Positions 11,822 to 22,154 of a stretch of 64,000 nucleotides of DNA are shown here, piece after piece. Under the pieces are notes generated by a model. The model was not told the origin of the DNA and did not search any database. It was given only the letters and a program-made list of their open reading frames with translations. A program made the translations under genes and the position numbers. Every line of letters starts with the position of its first letter. The stretch's first letter is position 1. The DNA is from Mycobacterium sp. OTB74 (GTDB taxonomy: Bacteria; Actinomycetota; Actinomycetes; Mycobacteriales; Mycobacteriaceae): contig NZ_JARXVD010000005.1 of the NCBI RefSeq assembly GCF_029892685.1, positions 124,001-188,000 of the forward strand, in the 5' to 3' direction.

Positions 11822-12093
11822 GCGGTCCTGTCACACGCGTTCTGATTTTTCTGATCGAGCTTTACCGGCACACCATGTCGCCGCTGCGGCCGCCGACGTG
11901 CCGTTTCACCCCGACCTGCAGTCAGTACGCTGTCGAGGCCCTCACCGAACATGGGCTGCTGTACGGCAGCTGGCTGACAGTAGTGCGGCTGGCCAAGTGT
12001 GCCCCCTGGCATCGTGGGGGCTGGGATCCCGTCCCCGAACGACGGTCCGCGGACGATACCGCGCAGTCAAGGAGCGATTCGCTTGTCATTTAA
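11818..12093 (+). CDS. yidD: Membrane protein insertion efficiency factor YidD
   Basis: This small 91-aa protein has the YidD signature: [35 protein letters not shown] and the [13 protein letters not shown] block with conserved Cys residues. YidD is a membrane-associated factor that helps YidC-dependent insertion. It overlaps the rnpA stop by four bases and the yidC start by eleven, so the three genes are translationally coupled. The C-terminal tail after the conserved core is variable. Confidence 0.95.
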   Translation: MSGPVTRVLIFLIELYRHTMSPLRPPTCRFTPTCSQYAVEALTEHGLLYGSWLTVVRLAKCAPWHRGGWDPVPERRSADDTAQSRSDSLVI

Positions 12094-13126
12094 CTGGTTC
12101 AGCCTGGACTACATCTACTACCCGGTCTCAGGCATCATGTGGCTCTGGTACAAGGCATTTGCCTTGCTCTTGGGTGAGACGAACTTCTTCGCCTGGGGAC
12201 TGTCGGTGATGTTCCTGGTGTTCAGCCTGCGCGCGATTCTGTACCGGCCGTTCGTCCGGCAGATCGAGACCACGCGTCAGATGCAGGAACTACAGCCGCA
12301 GATCAAAGAACTTCAGAAGAAGTACGGCAAGGACCGGCAGCGGCTGGCTCTGGAGATGCAGAAGCTGCAGAGCGAGCACGGTTTCAACCCGCTGCTGGGC
12401 TGTCTGCCGATGCTGGCGCAAGTTCCGGTGTTCCTGGGCCTGTACCACGTTTTGAGGTCGTTCAACCGCACACAGGGCGGTTTTGGTCAGCCCCAGCTGT
12501 CGACGGCGGAGAACCGCGGACTGGGTAACTATTTCTTCAGCGCGACCGACGTGGGCCACTTCCTGGACGCCAACCTGTTCGGGGCTCCGCTGGGTGCCAC
12601 CATGATTCAGACCAAGGGCCTGGATGCGTTCGCGCATTTCGATCGCTTTGCCGTGGTTGTCGTGGCGATTCCGTTGATGTTGATCGCAGGCTTCGCCACT
12701 CATATGAACAGCCGGGCGTCCGTGGCACGGCAGAGCGTCGAGGCGCAGCAGAACCCACAGACCCAGATGATGAACAAGCTGGCGCTGTATGTGTTCCCGC
12801 TCGGCGTCGTCCTCGGCGGCCCGTTCCTTCCGATCGCCATCCTGGTGTACTGGGTGTCCAACAACATCTGGACGTACGGCCAGCAGCACGTGGTGTTCGG
12901 CCGGATCGAGAAAGAAGAAGAGAAGGCCAAGCAAGAGGCTTTGGAACGTCGAGCGGCGAATGCGCCCGCGCCAGGGGCCAAACCCAACCGGGCCAAGAAG
13001 TCTGCATCGGCGGTTGCGGCAGGACCGGACGCGGCAGGCGAGTCGGGCGCCGACAGCGCCGCCGAGCCGAATTCCAACGCGAGTTCCAAGCCGGCACCGG
13101 GCGCACGCCCCAAGAAGAAACGTTGA
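12083..13126 (+). CDS. yidC: Membrane protein insertase YidC
   Basis: YidC inserts and folds inner-membrane proteins, alone or with SecYEG. The 347-aa product opens with [18 protein letters not shown], a first transmembrane helix without the large periplasmic domain seen in Gram-negatives. The core has [40 protein letters not shown], and later helices ending in [14 protein letters not shown]. The C-terminal tail is basic and Ala-rich, ending [12 protein letters not shown]. The TTG start is chosen because AAGGAG lies eight bases upstream and the N terminus then matches mycobacterial YidC. It overlaps yidD. Confidence 0.97.
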   Translation: MSFNWFSLDYIYYPVSGIMWLWYKAFALLLGETNFFAWGLSVMFLVFSLRAILYRPFVRQIETTRQMQELQPQIKELQKKYGKDRQRLALEMQKLQSEHGFNPLLGCLPMLAQVPVFLGLYHVLRSFNRTQGGFGQPQLSTAENRGLGNYFFSATDVGHFLDANLFGAPLGATMIQTKGLDAFAHFDRFAVVVVAIPLMLIAGFATHMNSRASVARQSVEAQQNPQTQMMNKLALYVFPLGVVLGGPFLPIAILVYWVSNNIWTYGQQHVVFGRIEKEEEKAKQEALERRAANAPAPGAKPNRAKKSASAVAAGPDAAGESGADSAAEPNSNASSKPAPGARPKKKR

Positions 13127-13187
13127 CCGGAACCGACTCGGGTAACGATCCGAGCCACGACCGGTGCAAGAGGGAGAAGGCACAGAT

Positions 13188-15440
<2,253 letters not shown>

Positions 15441-15442
15441 CG

Positions 15443-16456
15443 ATGACGCAGCCACGCAAGCGCAGTGGACTTGGCCGGGGGCTGGCGGCGCTTATTCCGA
15501 CCGGTGGTCCGGAGGATGAACAGCAGAACATCTCGCTGCGGATGGGCTCGGCTGCGGCCGACGTCGTCATCGGCGGGGCTCCGATTGCGCCTATCTCTCC
15601 CGCACCGATAGCGGCGGTCCCAGACGGGGTGGACGTTGTCGGCGCGGTGTATCGCGAGATCGAGCCGTCGGCTATTGAACCGAACCCACGCCAGCCGCGC
15701 CAGGTCTTTGACAACGAAGCGCTTGCCGAGCTGGTGCATTCGATCCGTGAGTTCGGCCTGATGCAGCCGATCGTGGTGCGCGAGATCCCACAGCCGTCGG
15801 GACCACATCGCTACCAGCTGATCATGGGGGAGCGGCGGTGGCGTGCTTCGCAAGAAGCCGGCCTGGCCACTATCCCGGCGATTGTCAGAGAGACCGCCGA
15901 CGACAGCATGCTGCGCGACGCGCTGCTGGAGAACATCCATCGAGTGCAGCTCAACCCGTTGGAAGAGGCGTCGGCGTACCAGCAGCTGCTGGAGGAATTC
16001 AACGTCACTCACGATGAACTGGCGACGCGCATCGGTCGGTCGCGGCCGGTGATCACCAACATGATCCGGCTGCTGAAGTTGCCCATCGCGGTCCAGCGCC
16101 GAGTCGCTGCGGGCGTGCTGTCTGCGGGCCACGCCCGGGCGCTACTCGCGCTCGAGGGCGGGCCGGAGAAGCAGGAAGAGCTCGCGGCGCGCATCGTCGC
16201 GGAGGGCCTGTCGGTCCGCGCCACGGAGGAAGCCGTCACGCTGGCGAACCGGGAAGGCGACAAGCCGGCTCCGGCGCCCAAGCGCAAGCCGATCCAGATG
16301 CCTGGATTGCAGGATGTGGCCGAGCAGTTGTCGACCACATTCGACACCAAGGTGACCGTGAGCCTCGGGAAGCGTAAGGGCAAGATCGTGGTGGAGTTCG
16401 GTTCGGTCGACGATCTGCAACGAATCGTCGAATTGATGAAGACCTCGGAAAGCTGA
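15443..16456 (+). CDS. parB: Chromosome-partitioning protein ParB (Spo0J), parS-binding CTP switch
   Basis: ParB binds parS, hydrolyses CTP and spreads as a sliding clamp. The 337-aa protein starts [19 protein letters not shown], the typical ParA-interacting N terminus. The CTP-binding motifs are present ([14 protein letters not shown] and [18 protein letters not shown]). The HTH region has [21 protein letters not shown], and the C-terminal dimerisation domain ends [13 protein letters not shown]. It lies two bases after parA. The parS sites in rsmG and parA are within 2 kb. Confidence 0.97.
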   Translation: MTQPRKRSGLGRGLAALIPTGGPEDEQQNISLRMGSAAADVVIGGAPIAPISPAPIAAVPDGVDVVGAVYREIEPSAIEPNPRQPRQVFDNEALAELVHSIREFGLMQPIVVREIPQPSGPHRYQLIMGERRWRASQEAGLATIPAIVRETADDSMLRDALLENIHRVQLNPLEEASAYQQLLEEFNVTHDELATRIGRSRPVITNMIRLLKLPIAVQRRVAAGVLSAGHARALLALEGGPEKQEELAARIVAEGLSVRATEEAVTLANREGDKPAPAPKRKPIQMPGLQDVAEQLSTTFDTKVTVSLGKRKGKIVVEFGSVDDLQRIVELMKTSES

Positions 16457-16739
16457 CCAGAGCGAACCAAACCGGCCGCCAAAATGCGGTGAATTGGTGC
16501 TGAAGGAGCTGATCCAAGGACACAGCACCGTTCCGTCACTGTGACGGCAGCCGAATCAATGGTTAACGTTGCCTGTTGAGGAGAAGACCGGTGCGCCAAC
16601 AGCGGAGCATCAGATGTCGACGGGATCGATCAGCCCACCAGAGCGCCCGTGATTGGCCGAGCGAAAGCGGGCCGACGCCGCAGCATTCTCCTATCCTGGG
16701 AGGGCAGCCCATTTCAGAAGGGCAGTCGACGGGAGTCTT

Positions 16740-17501
16740 GTGACGTCACGAATCACGCCGCTGCGGCTCGAATCGTTCGAGCAGCTCCCCAAGCACGCTC
16801 GCCGCTGCGTGTTCTGGGAAGTCGATCCGTCGGTCTTGGGCGGCAACGAACATCTGGCGGATCCCGAATTTGAGAAAGAAGCGTGGCTGTCCATGGTCAT
16901 GCTGGAGTGGGGATCGTGCGGCCAGATCGCGATGGCCTGCGACCCGGACAGCATCGATCCACCCGTAGGTGCCGAGGACCCGTGCCTGGGCTACGTGTTC
17001 TACGCTCCTCCACGAGCCGTTCCTCGTGCACAACGATTTCCCACCGGCCCGGTGAGTCCTGATGCGGTTCTGTTGACGACGATCGGGGTGGAGTCTGCCG
17101 AGCATGCCGATACCTTGCCGCGGGGTCTGATCGCTGCAGTAGTAGCGGATCTGGTCCGACGCGGAGTGCGCGCGCTGGAAGCCTTTGGGTGCACGCGTGA
17201 GGTAGCGGAGCTGACCGACCTGAGGTCGTTGGATCCTGAGTTGGCCGCCGTGGTGGAAACAGTCGGCGACTGCGCGGCGGAACGGTGTGTGATCGACGCT
17301 GACTTCCTGACCGATAATGGATTCAAGGTTGTTGCGTCACACCGTTATTTCCCTCGGCTGCGACTGGAGTTGGAGCAGGGTCTGGGCTGGAAGGCCGGCG
17401 TCGAGGCAGCACTGGAGCGGCTGCTGGAGAGCACCCCGCTGAAGCAGGCAGTTGGGGCAGTGGCCAGCCCAACGCTGTGCGCCCCTGAATCCGCTGAGTA
17501 G
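16740..17501 (+). CDS. GNAT-family acetyltransferase-like protein (Rv3916c type)
   Basis: This 253-aa conserved mycobacterial protein is the homologue of Rv3916c, which follows parB there too. Conserved stretches are VTSRITPLRLESFEQLPKHA, RRCVFWEVDPSVLGG, FEKEAWLSMVMLEWG, LGYVFYAPP and VLLTTIGVESAEHAD. The central part fits a GNAT-like fold, but no acetyl-CoA loop of the QxxGxG/A type is obvious, so activity is uncertain. The GTG start is set by the family N terminus. A gap of about 280 bp separates it from parB and probably holds its own promoter; nothing else was recognised in that gap. Confidence 0.85.
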   Translation: MTSRITPLRLESFEQLPKHARRCVFWEVDPSVLGGNEHLADPEFEKEAWLSMVMLEWGSCGQIAMACDPDSIDPPVGAEDPCLGYVFYAPPRAVPRAQRFPTGPVSPDAVLLTTIGVESAEHADTLPRGLIAAVVADLVRRGVRALEAFGCTREVAELTDLRSLDPELAAVVETVGDCAAERCVIDADFLTDNGFKVVASHRYFPRLRLELEQGLGWKAGVEAALERLLESTPLKQAVGAVASPTLCAPESAE

Positions 17502-17553
17502 TTCGCGTGGTCTGACGGCGGAGTCGCTGTCGCGCGCGTCGGACTGAGTGCGT

Positions 17554-17569
17554 TGTTTCACGTGGAACA
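17554..17569. promoter_or_regulatory. Degenerate parS-like site (one mismatch)
   Basis: TGTTTCACGTGGAACA differs from the palindromic consensus at one base in the right half. It lies just downstream of the GNAT gene and about 1.1 kb after parB. It may be a weak ParB site. Confidence 0.6.
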
Positions 17570-17768
17570 TGGCCGGCGCTTATCAGTGTGACGGGGGAGC
17601 GGGGCTGCGGTAAGGCGCGTGGATCAAGGGTCTGCTAGTTAAAGCCCGCGTAATGGACCACGGCCGCATAGGCCCGGCTGTAGCGGCGTCCGTCGGGGGA
17701 GGGGACCAATAGCCAGTACAGAGCACGGCGGCGTCGCGCAGCGGACTCCTAAGCTTGAGGTGACTCAG

Positions 17769-17835
17769 AACGCCGAAAGGCCAGTCACCACACACGAACC
17801 GTGAAAAAGCGTGTGACAACTGGCCTTTCGGCGTT
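17769..17835 (-). terminator. Long hairpin, probable bidirectional terminator
   Basis: A perfect 17-bp inverted repeat (left arm AACGCCGAAAGGCCAGT, right arm its exact complement) encloses a 33-nt loop. The loop contains a second nested pairing CACACG/CGTGTG. It begins 12 bp after the cwlM stop and lies between convergent genes. There is no strong T-run. Confidence 0.8.
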
Positions 17836-17846
17836 AAGCAGAGAGG

Positions 17847-19043
17847 TTAACTCTGAGCGGCGTGGCCGGCCTGCTCGACCGACATCTCGTGGGCAAGCAG
17901 CTCGGCGAACGTGAAAGTGCCTGTGGGACGGTCGTTTTTGCCCAACAGGTACAAACGCTTCACCGCGGCCAGGATGCCCTCGGCAATGGAATCACGGGAA
18001 CCGGGGGAGGTCAGCAGCGCGCGATCGTGTGCATTGCTGACATACCCGACGTCGACCTGCACGGTGGGCATCCGGGTCAGCCGCAGCAGATCCCAGGTCC
18101 GGCCATGAATGCGACAATCGCGGAAACCAGTGCGCGCCACGACTTCTCGCTGGATGAAGTCGGCAAGGTTGCGGCCGATGGTGGACACCGAGCCGTGTGA
18201 GTTACCGAAATGGAAAGACGCGACACCGTTGGCAGCCGTGCTGGGCAACTGTGTGCAGCGCAGGCTGATCATCAGGTCGGCCCCGACGGCGTTGGCGGTA
18301 TCAGCCCGCTCGGCGTCTGACGGACTCCGGCCGACCGGCCGGGACAGGAAGGTATCCATGCCGATGGCAGTCATGCGGCCTTCGAGCCGGCTGGCCAGGT
18401 CCCACAGCACGTCGGCCTCGCTGACCGGGCCGGACCGACTGGTCATGATCAGCCCGCGATCCTCACCGCCGCGGCCCGGATCGATGATGATGCGCTTGCC
18501 GGACAGCCGTGGGCCGCTGCGTCGCACCAACTCTTCCTCGCGGATGGCGTGTGGGGAGCCGCCGGTAACGCGGGACCCCAGGAAGTACAGGGACCGCAAC
18601 GTCTCCGGGCCACAGATACCGTCCGGGAACAGCCCATACTCGCGTTGGTAGGACATCAACCCGTTGTGAGTCTGCAGGCCGAAGTGGCCGTCGACCATGC
18701 CGGTGTAGAAGCCGAGATCCTGCAGGCGAGCCTGCAGGGAGGCGACATCGTCGCCGTACATCGGGGCGCCGAACTGGTGAGCGAGCGTGCGAGCCCCCAG
18801 TCGGTACGAGGCCTCTTTCAGCGATCGGTAGGTGGCATCACCGACCGTGCCGTCCACCAGGAGCCCACGCTGCTGCTGGAAGGCCCTAACGGCCTGGTCC
18901 AAACTCTCGTCGAACAGATCGAGTGCGATGTGCTTGCCGGTGGTCAGGTCCGCATCGGGGTTATCCAGCAGTCCGAGTGCCGTCAGAGCCGCCCGAATCT
19001 CGGTGACCGAAGCTCCCCGGTCACCGCGACGCAGTATCGACAT
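17847..19043 (-). CDS. cwlM: CwlM, peptidoglycan-synthesis regulator (amidase-like, catalytically degenerate)
   Basis: CwlM of M. tuberculosis is a cytoplasmic regulator phosphorylated by PknB that stimulates MurA; it is not a working wall amidase. The protein has two peptidoglycan-binding repeats (about residues 8-75 and 93-160) and an Amidase_3 domain from about 180. The first zinc-ligand motif reads IIIDPGRGG, with Arg191 in place of the His of the active family. There is no signal peptide, fitting cytosolic action. The chosen ATG (MSILRRGDRG) has AAAGG upstream; a GTG six codons earlier is possible. It ends HEMSVEQAGHAAQS. It follows trxA on the same strand. Confidence 0.93.
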   Translation of the reverse strand: MSILRRGDRGASVTEIRAALTALGLLDNPDADLTTGKHIALDLFDESLDQAVRAFQQQRGLLVDGTVGDATYRSLKEASYRLGARTLAHQFGAPMYGDDVASLQARLQDLGFYTGMVDGHFGLQTHNGLMSYQREYGLFPDGICGPETLRSLYFLGSRVTGGSPHAIREEELVRRSGPRLSGKRIIIDPGRGGEDRGLIMTSRSGPVSEADVLWDLASRLEGRMTAIGMDTFLSRPVGRSPSDAERADTANAVGADLMISLRCTQLPSTAANGVASFHFGNSHGSVSTIGRNLADFIQREVVARTGFRDCRIHGRTWDLLRLTRMPTVQVDVGYVSNAHDRALLTSPGSRDSIAEGILAAVKRLYLLGKNDRPTGTFTFAELLAHEMSVEQAGHAAQS

Positions 19044-19197
19044 TCCTGGCCTTTCAGTCACGGACGCCGGGCGAGCGAACGACTACGCACCGGCGCGAAT
19101 GGCTGTCTCTATTGTCGCAGACGCCTCGCGGAATCCTGAAACTTCGGCACTATGCTGCCGAAGGCTTTTCGGAGTAGTGATCGAGTAGTGATCTGGT

Positions 19198-19521
19198 TCA
19201 GATCGCGTCGCCGAGCTCGCGCAACAGCGCCGCCTTACCCTTGGCGCCAACCAGTCGCTTCACCGGCTGGCCGTCCTTGAACAGGATCAGCGTGGGAATC
19301 GACTGCACCTGGAAGGCACGCATGGTCTCCGGGTTCGCGTCGACGTCCAGCTTGGCCACAGTCAGCGCGCCGGCCTTCTCGGCGGCGAGCTCTTCGAGCA
19401 CCGGAGCGATCATCTTGCAGGGGCCGCACCAGGTGGCCCAGAAATCGACCAGCACGGGCGTGCTGCTCTTCAGTACGTCGCTGTCGAAGGAACCGTCGGT
19501 AACGGTGACCGTCGCGCTCAT
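19198..19521 (-). CDS. trxA: Thioredoxin
   Basis: This 107-aa cytosolic thioredoxin has the catalytic WCGPC motif at residues 31-35. The cis-Pro loop (QSIPTLILF) and [16 protein letters not shown] also follow. It reduces protein disulfides and is recycled by thioredoxin reductase, whose gene lies 48 bp upstream on the same strand. It corresponds to the Rv3914 (trxC) locus of M. tuberculosis, so naming varies between trxA and trxC. It is probably transcribed with trxB from a stress promoter upstream of trxB. Confidence 0.97.
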   Translation of the reverse strand: MSATVTVTDGSFDSDVLKSSTPVLVDFWATWCGPCKMIAPVLEELAAEKAGALTVAKLDVDANPETMRAFQVQSIPTLILFKDGQPVKRLVGAKGKAALLRELGDAI

Positions 19522-19569
19522 GGGTGCTCCTGTCTGTGAAGGGTTACGGGCATCGGCGAACCGATGATG

Positions 19570-20505
19570 TCAATGCCGTTCGGCGAGCCAGCGCTCGGCG
19601 TCGATTGCCGCCGAACAGCCGCTGCCGGCTGCGGTGATGGCCTGCCGGTAGGTGTGGTCGACCAGATCGCCCGCGGCGAACACCCCGTCCAGCGAGGTGT
19701 TGGTTGTGCGTCCCTGTACCTGCACGTAGCCCTCGTCGTCGAGCTCCACCTGGCCGCGCACCAAACCCGAGCGGGGGTCGTGGCCGATGGCCACGAACAC
19801 GCCAGTGACCGGCAGCTTGGATTCCTCACCGGTGACGGTGTTGCGTAGCCGCAGGCCACTGACCTTCGAATCCCCTTCCACCTCAAGCACTTCGGTGTTG
19901 GTGACGAAGGTGATCTTCTCGTTGGCCTGGGCCCGCTCCAGCATGATCCTGGACGCGCGGAACTCGTCGCGGCGGTGGATCAGGGTGACGCTGCGGGCGA
20001 ACCGGGTGAGGAAGGTGGCCTCCTCCATGGCCGAGTCGCCGCCGCCGATCACCGCGATGTCCTGGTCGCGGAAAAAGAACCCGTCGCAGGTGGCACAGGT
20101 GCTCACGCCCTGGCCGATGAGCTCTCGCTCGCCTGGTGCGCCGAGATGGCGGGCCGCGGCACCCATCGCCAGGATGACCGAGTGTGCCCGGTAGGTCTGG
20201 TCACCGACGGTGACGGTCTTGACCGGTCCGGTCAGGTCGACGGCGTCAACGTCCTCCATCCGCAGGTCCGCACCGAAACGCAGCGCTTGCTCGCGCATCT
20301 CGTCCATCAGTTCAGGGCCCGTGATGCCCTCTTTGAAGCCTGGGTAGTTCTCCACCTCGGTGGTGGTCATCAGCGCACCGCCGAACTGGATACCCTCGAA
20401 CACCAGCGGCTTGAGCTGGGCACGGGCGGTGTACACCGCCGCGGTGTACCCGGCCGGACCGGAGCCGATGATGATCACGTCATGCACGGTGTCTGGGGTG
20501 GTCAT
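19570..20505 (-). CDS. trxB: Thioredoxin reductase (NADPH)
   Basis: TrxB is the flavoprotein that reduces thioredoxin with NADPH. The 311-aa protein has the FAD motif [18 protein letters not shown] near the N terminus. The redox-active CATC pair is at Cys137/Cys140, within [11 protein letters not shown]. The NADPH motif is [15 protein letters not shown], and the C-terminal FAD-binding [16 protein letters not shown] is also present. It starts [10 protein letters not shown]. It lies upstream of trxA and downstream of a SigH-like promoter. The neighbouring anti-sigma and sigM genes are on the same strand upstream. Confidence 0.97.
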   Translation of the reverse strand: MTTPDTVHDVIIIGSGPAGYTAAVYTARAQLKPLVFEGIQFGGALMTTTEVENYPGFKEGITGPELMDEMREQALRFGADLRMEDVDAVDLTGPVKTVTVGDQTYRAHSVILAMGAAARHLGAPGERELIGQGVSTCATCDGFFFRDQDIAVIGGGDSAMEEATFLTRFARSVTLIHRRDEFRASRIMLERAQANEKITFVTNTEVLEVEGDSKVSGLRLRNTVTGEESKLPVTGVFVAIGHDPRSGLVRGQVELDDEGYVQVQGRTTNTSLDGVFAAGDLVDHTYRQAITAAGSGCSAAIDAERWLAERH

Positions 20506-20550
20506 TTCCGCCTTTCAGCTGGCGCTTCCGGTTGCCGCGGGTCGGCACGC

Positions 20551-20581
20551 ATATAACACCAGGGTAGGCGGCACTGTTCCC
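20551..20581 (-). promoter_or_regulatory. SigH-like ECF promoter upstream of trxB
   Basis: On the trxB strand the -35-like GGGAACA and -10-like GTTATAT are separated so that GGAAC and GTT are 18 bases apart. This matches the GGAAC/GTT pattern of SigH promoters in mycobacteria. The expected transcript would begin about 40 bp before the trxB start. In M. tuberculosis trxB2-trxC is a SigH target; for this sequence the assignment is inference. The element overlaps a small inverted repeat (20556-20591). Confidence 0.65.
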
Positions 20582-20620
20582 AGCCTGGTGTCGGGCCGCG
20601 ACTCGGCGGGCCGCCACCGG

Positions 20621-21424
20621 TTACCTGCCGCCACCGCCCGCTCGCTCGATGACCGCATCGGCCACCAGACCTGCGTCCTGAGCATTGCATTTGTCGGATA
20701 CCAGTAGCGCCATCACTGATGGTGTCCCGGTCCGGGGCAGCACCAAAAGGACCTCGGGCCGGCCCAGCGCCGTCACTCGCGCAGCGCCGAGTACGTGGGC
20801 ATCCGAGTAGCCCAGACCCTGCAGGCACGAAGGCAGGCGGCCACTGTCGGCCAGGGTCCCCAGGTCTGCCGGCCGGGCCAGCAGGCCCAGGATCTGCTGA
20901 TCGGACCAGGGCATGCCGGCCTGCCGCGGCACGGTGACCGAGGCCGCGGTGGGACCTGTGGAGATCGGGTGATCCGGAGTACTGAGCAGCTGGGCGCCAC
21001 CCACGCCGATGGCCACCAGCGCGGCGGCTGAGGCCACTGCGACAGCGGGCCGTCGCAGCAGGCGCTGGGCACCGTGGCCAGTTGAATGCGGGCGTCGACC
21101 CACCACGCGGTGTTCGGGCGCCGGCGCATCGGCTGCCCGTAGTGCGGCGCCTATCCGGGCTGCGACGTCGGCGGGGATCGCCGGCGCGGTGTCCGCGCGC
21201 AGGTTGGCCACGGAATGGCGGACCTGCTCCAATGCTGCGAACTGGCGGGCGAGTTCGGGCTCGTCGCGGATGCGTCGGCGCAGTTCGGAGGCGGTGGTGT
21301 CGTCGACCAGGCCGGCCTGCAGATCGGCGAGTTGGCTCAGCGACACAGAAGCTTCAGCGGCACGGCCGCTGGCCGCGCCAGTGGACTCGGCCTGCTGGCC
21401 GTCCGATTCGTGTTCGTCGTGCAA
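20621..21424 (-). CDS. rsmA: Anti-sigma-M factor (RsmA type), single-pass membrane protein
   Basis: This is the positional homologue of Rv3912, the membrane anti-sigma factor for SigM. The N-terminal cytosolic part has LADLQAGLVDDTTASELRRR and helical segments fitting an anti-sigma domain. One transmembrane helix (VAVASAAALVAIGVGGAQLL) follows. The C-terminal extracytoplasmic part contains two Cys (SCLQGLGYS, VSDKCNAQD) and ends AGGGGR. The TTG start is preferred because GGGGAGGG lies at good spacing upstream; an earlier in-frame TTG abutting the sigM stop (21487) is less likely. It lies directly after sigM, the usual sigma/anti-sigma pairing. Confidence 0.8.
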   Translation of the reverse strand: MHDEHESDGQQAESTGAASGRAAEASVSLSQLADLQAGLVDDTTASELRRRIRDEPELARQFAALEQVRHSVANLRADTAPAIPADVAARIGAALRAADAPAPEHRVVGRRPHSTGHGAQRLLRRPAVAVASAAALVAIGVGGAQLLSTPDHPISTGPTAASVTVPRQAGMPWSDQQILGLLARPADLGTLADSGRLPSCLQGLGYSDAHVLGAARVTALGRPEVLLVLPRTGTPSVMALLVSDKCNAQDAGLVADAVIERAGGGGR

Positions 21425-21483
21425 CCGGCATCCCTCCCCGCGGCACAAGCCTAATGGCCCGTCAACGCTGGGCACGGCAGCCC

Positions 21484-22044
21484 TCAATCGCGGTGGTGCA
21501 CGAGATGGGAAAGCGACCGGGCGAGCTTGGTCCGGGCCCGGGCGCAGCGGCTCTTCACCGTGCCTTCGGGGATGCCGAGGAGCACGGCAGTCTCGGCGAC
21601 GGAGTAGCCCTGCATGTCGACTGCGACGACCGCCGCCCGCTGCTCGATGGGCAAGCGCAGCAACGCGCGCTCGATGGTCATGGTGGTTTCCACCCCGGCC
21701 GCCGGATCAGCGACATGGAGGCTGGCTTCGTCGAGCACCTCGGACCGATGAAAACTGTTGCGGCGCAGGCGGTCCAGACAAGAGTTGACGACGATGCGGT
21801 ACAGCCAACTGCTCACCGAACTGTCGTGGCGGAAACCCGGCGCGTGCCGGTGCGCTTTGAACAGCGCGTCCTGCAACGCATCGTCAGCGTCTTCAGGGCC
21901 GTAGCTGGTCAGCCGAGCCAACCGATACAGCTGATGGTGGTGGCGGTAGAAGAGCTCCTCGAAGGCGTAACGGTCACCGGCGACGTGAGCCGCAAGCAGC
22001 TCTGCATCTGTTGCCGGCGATCGTGGCGCCCCCCAACTACCCAC
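21484..22044 (-). CDS. sigM: ECF RNA polymerase sigma factor SigM
   Basis: The 186-aa protein has sigma region 2 (FEELFYRHHHQLYRLARLT, DADDALQDALFKAHRH, SSWLYRIVVNSCLDRLRR). Region 4 follows (LRLPIEQRAAVVAVDMQGYSVAETAVLLGIPEGTVKSRCARAR). In mycobacteria SigM controls a small regulon including ESX-related secreted proteins and envelope lipids. It lies between murJ upstream and its anti-sigma gene downstream, as in M. tuberculosis. A gap of 110 bp to murJ could hold its own promoter; I saw no convincing motif there. Confidence 0.93.
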   Translation of the reverse strand: MGSWGAPRSPATDAELLAAHVAGDRYAFEELFYRHHHQLYRLARLTSYGPEDADDALQDALFKAHRHAPGFRHDSSVSSWLYRIVVNSCLDRLRRNSFHRSEVLDEASLHVADPAAGVETTMTIERALLRLPIEQRAAVVAVDMQGYSVAETAVLLGIPEGTVKSRCARARTKLARSLSHLVHHRD

Positions 22045-22154
22045 ATCCGAACCCTATGTGGCGGTGGAACCCGGATTCGACGGCAATTTACGTGGTCGTT
22101 GGCCTGGGCACGCTGAGCTGGGGAAACAGCTGTGAAGGGACTGTGGATAACGCG

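Larger units (their letters stand above)
17502..17846. other. Intergenic region between convergent GNAT gene and cwlM
   Basis: This interval of about 345 bp holds a degenerate parS site, a long hairpin (both listed separately) and, on the minus strand at 17635-17748, a 37-codon open stretch. That stretch ends RRYSRAYAAVVHYAGFN, closes with TAG and looks like the tail of a protein. It has no start codon or ribosome-binding site and an in-frame stop just upstream, so it is at most a gene remnant. Confidence 0.5.
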
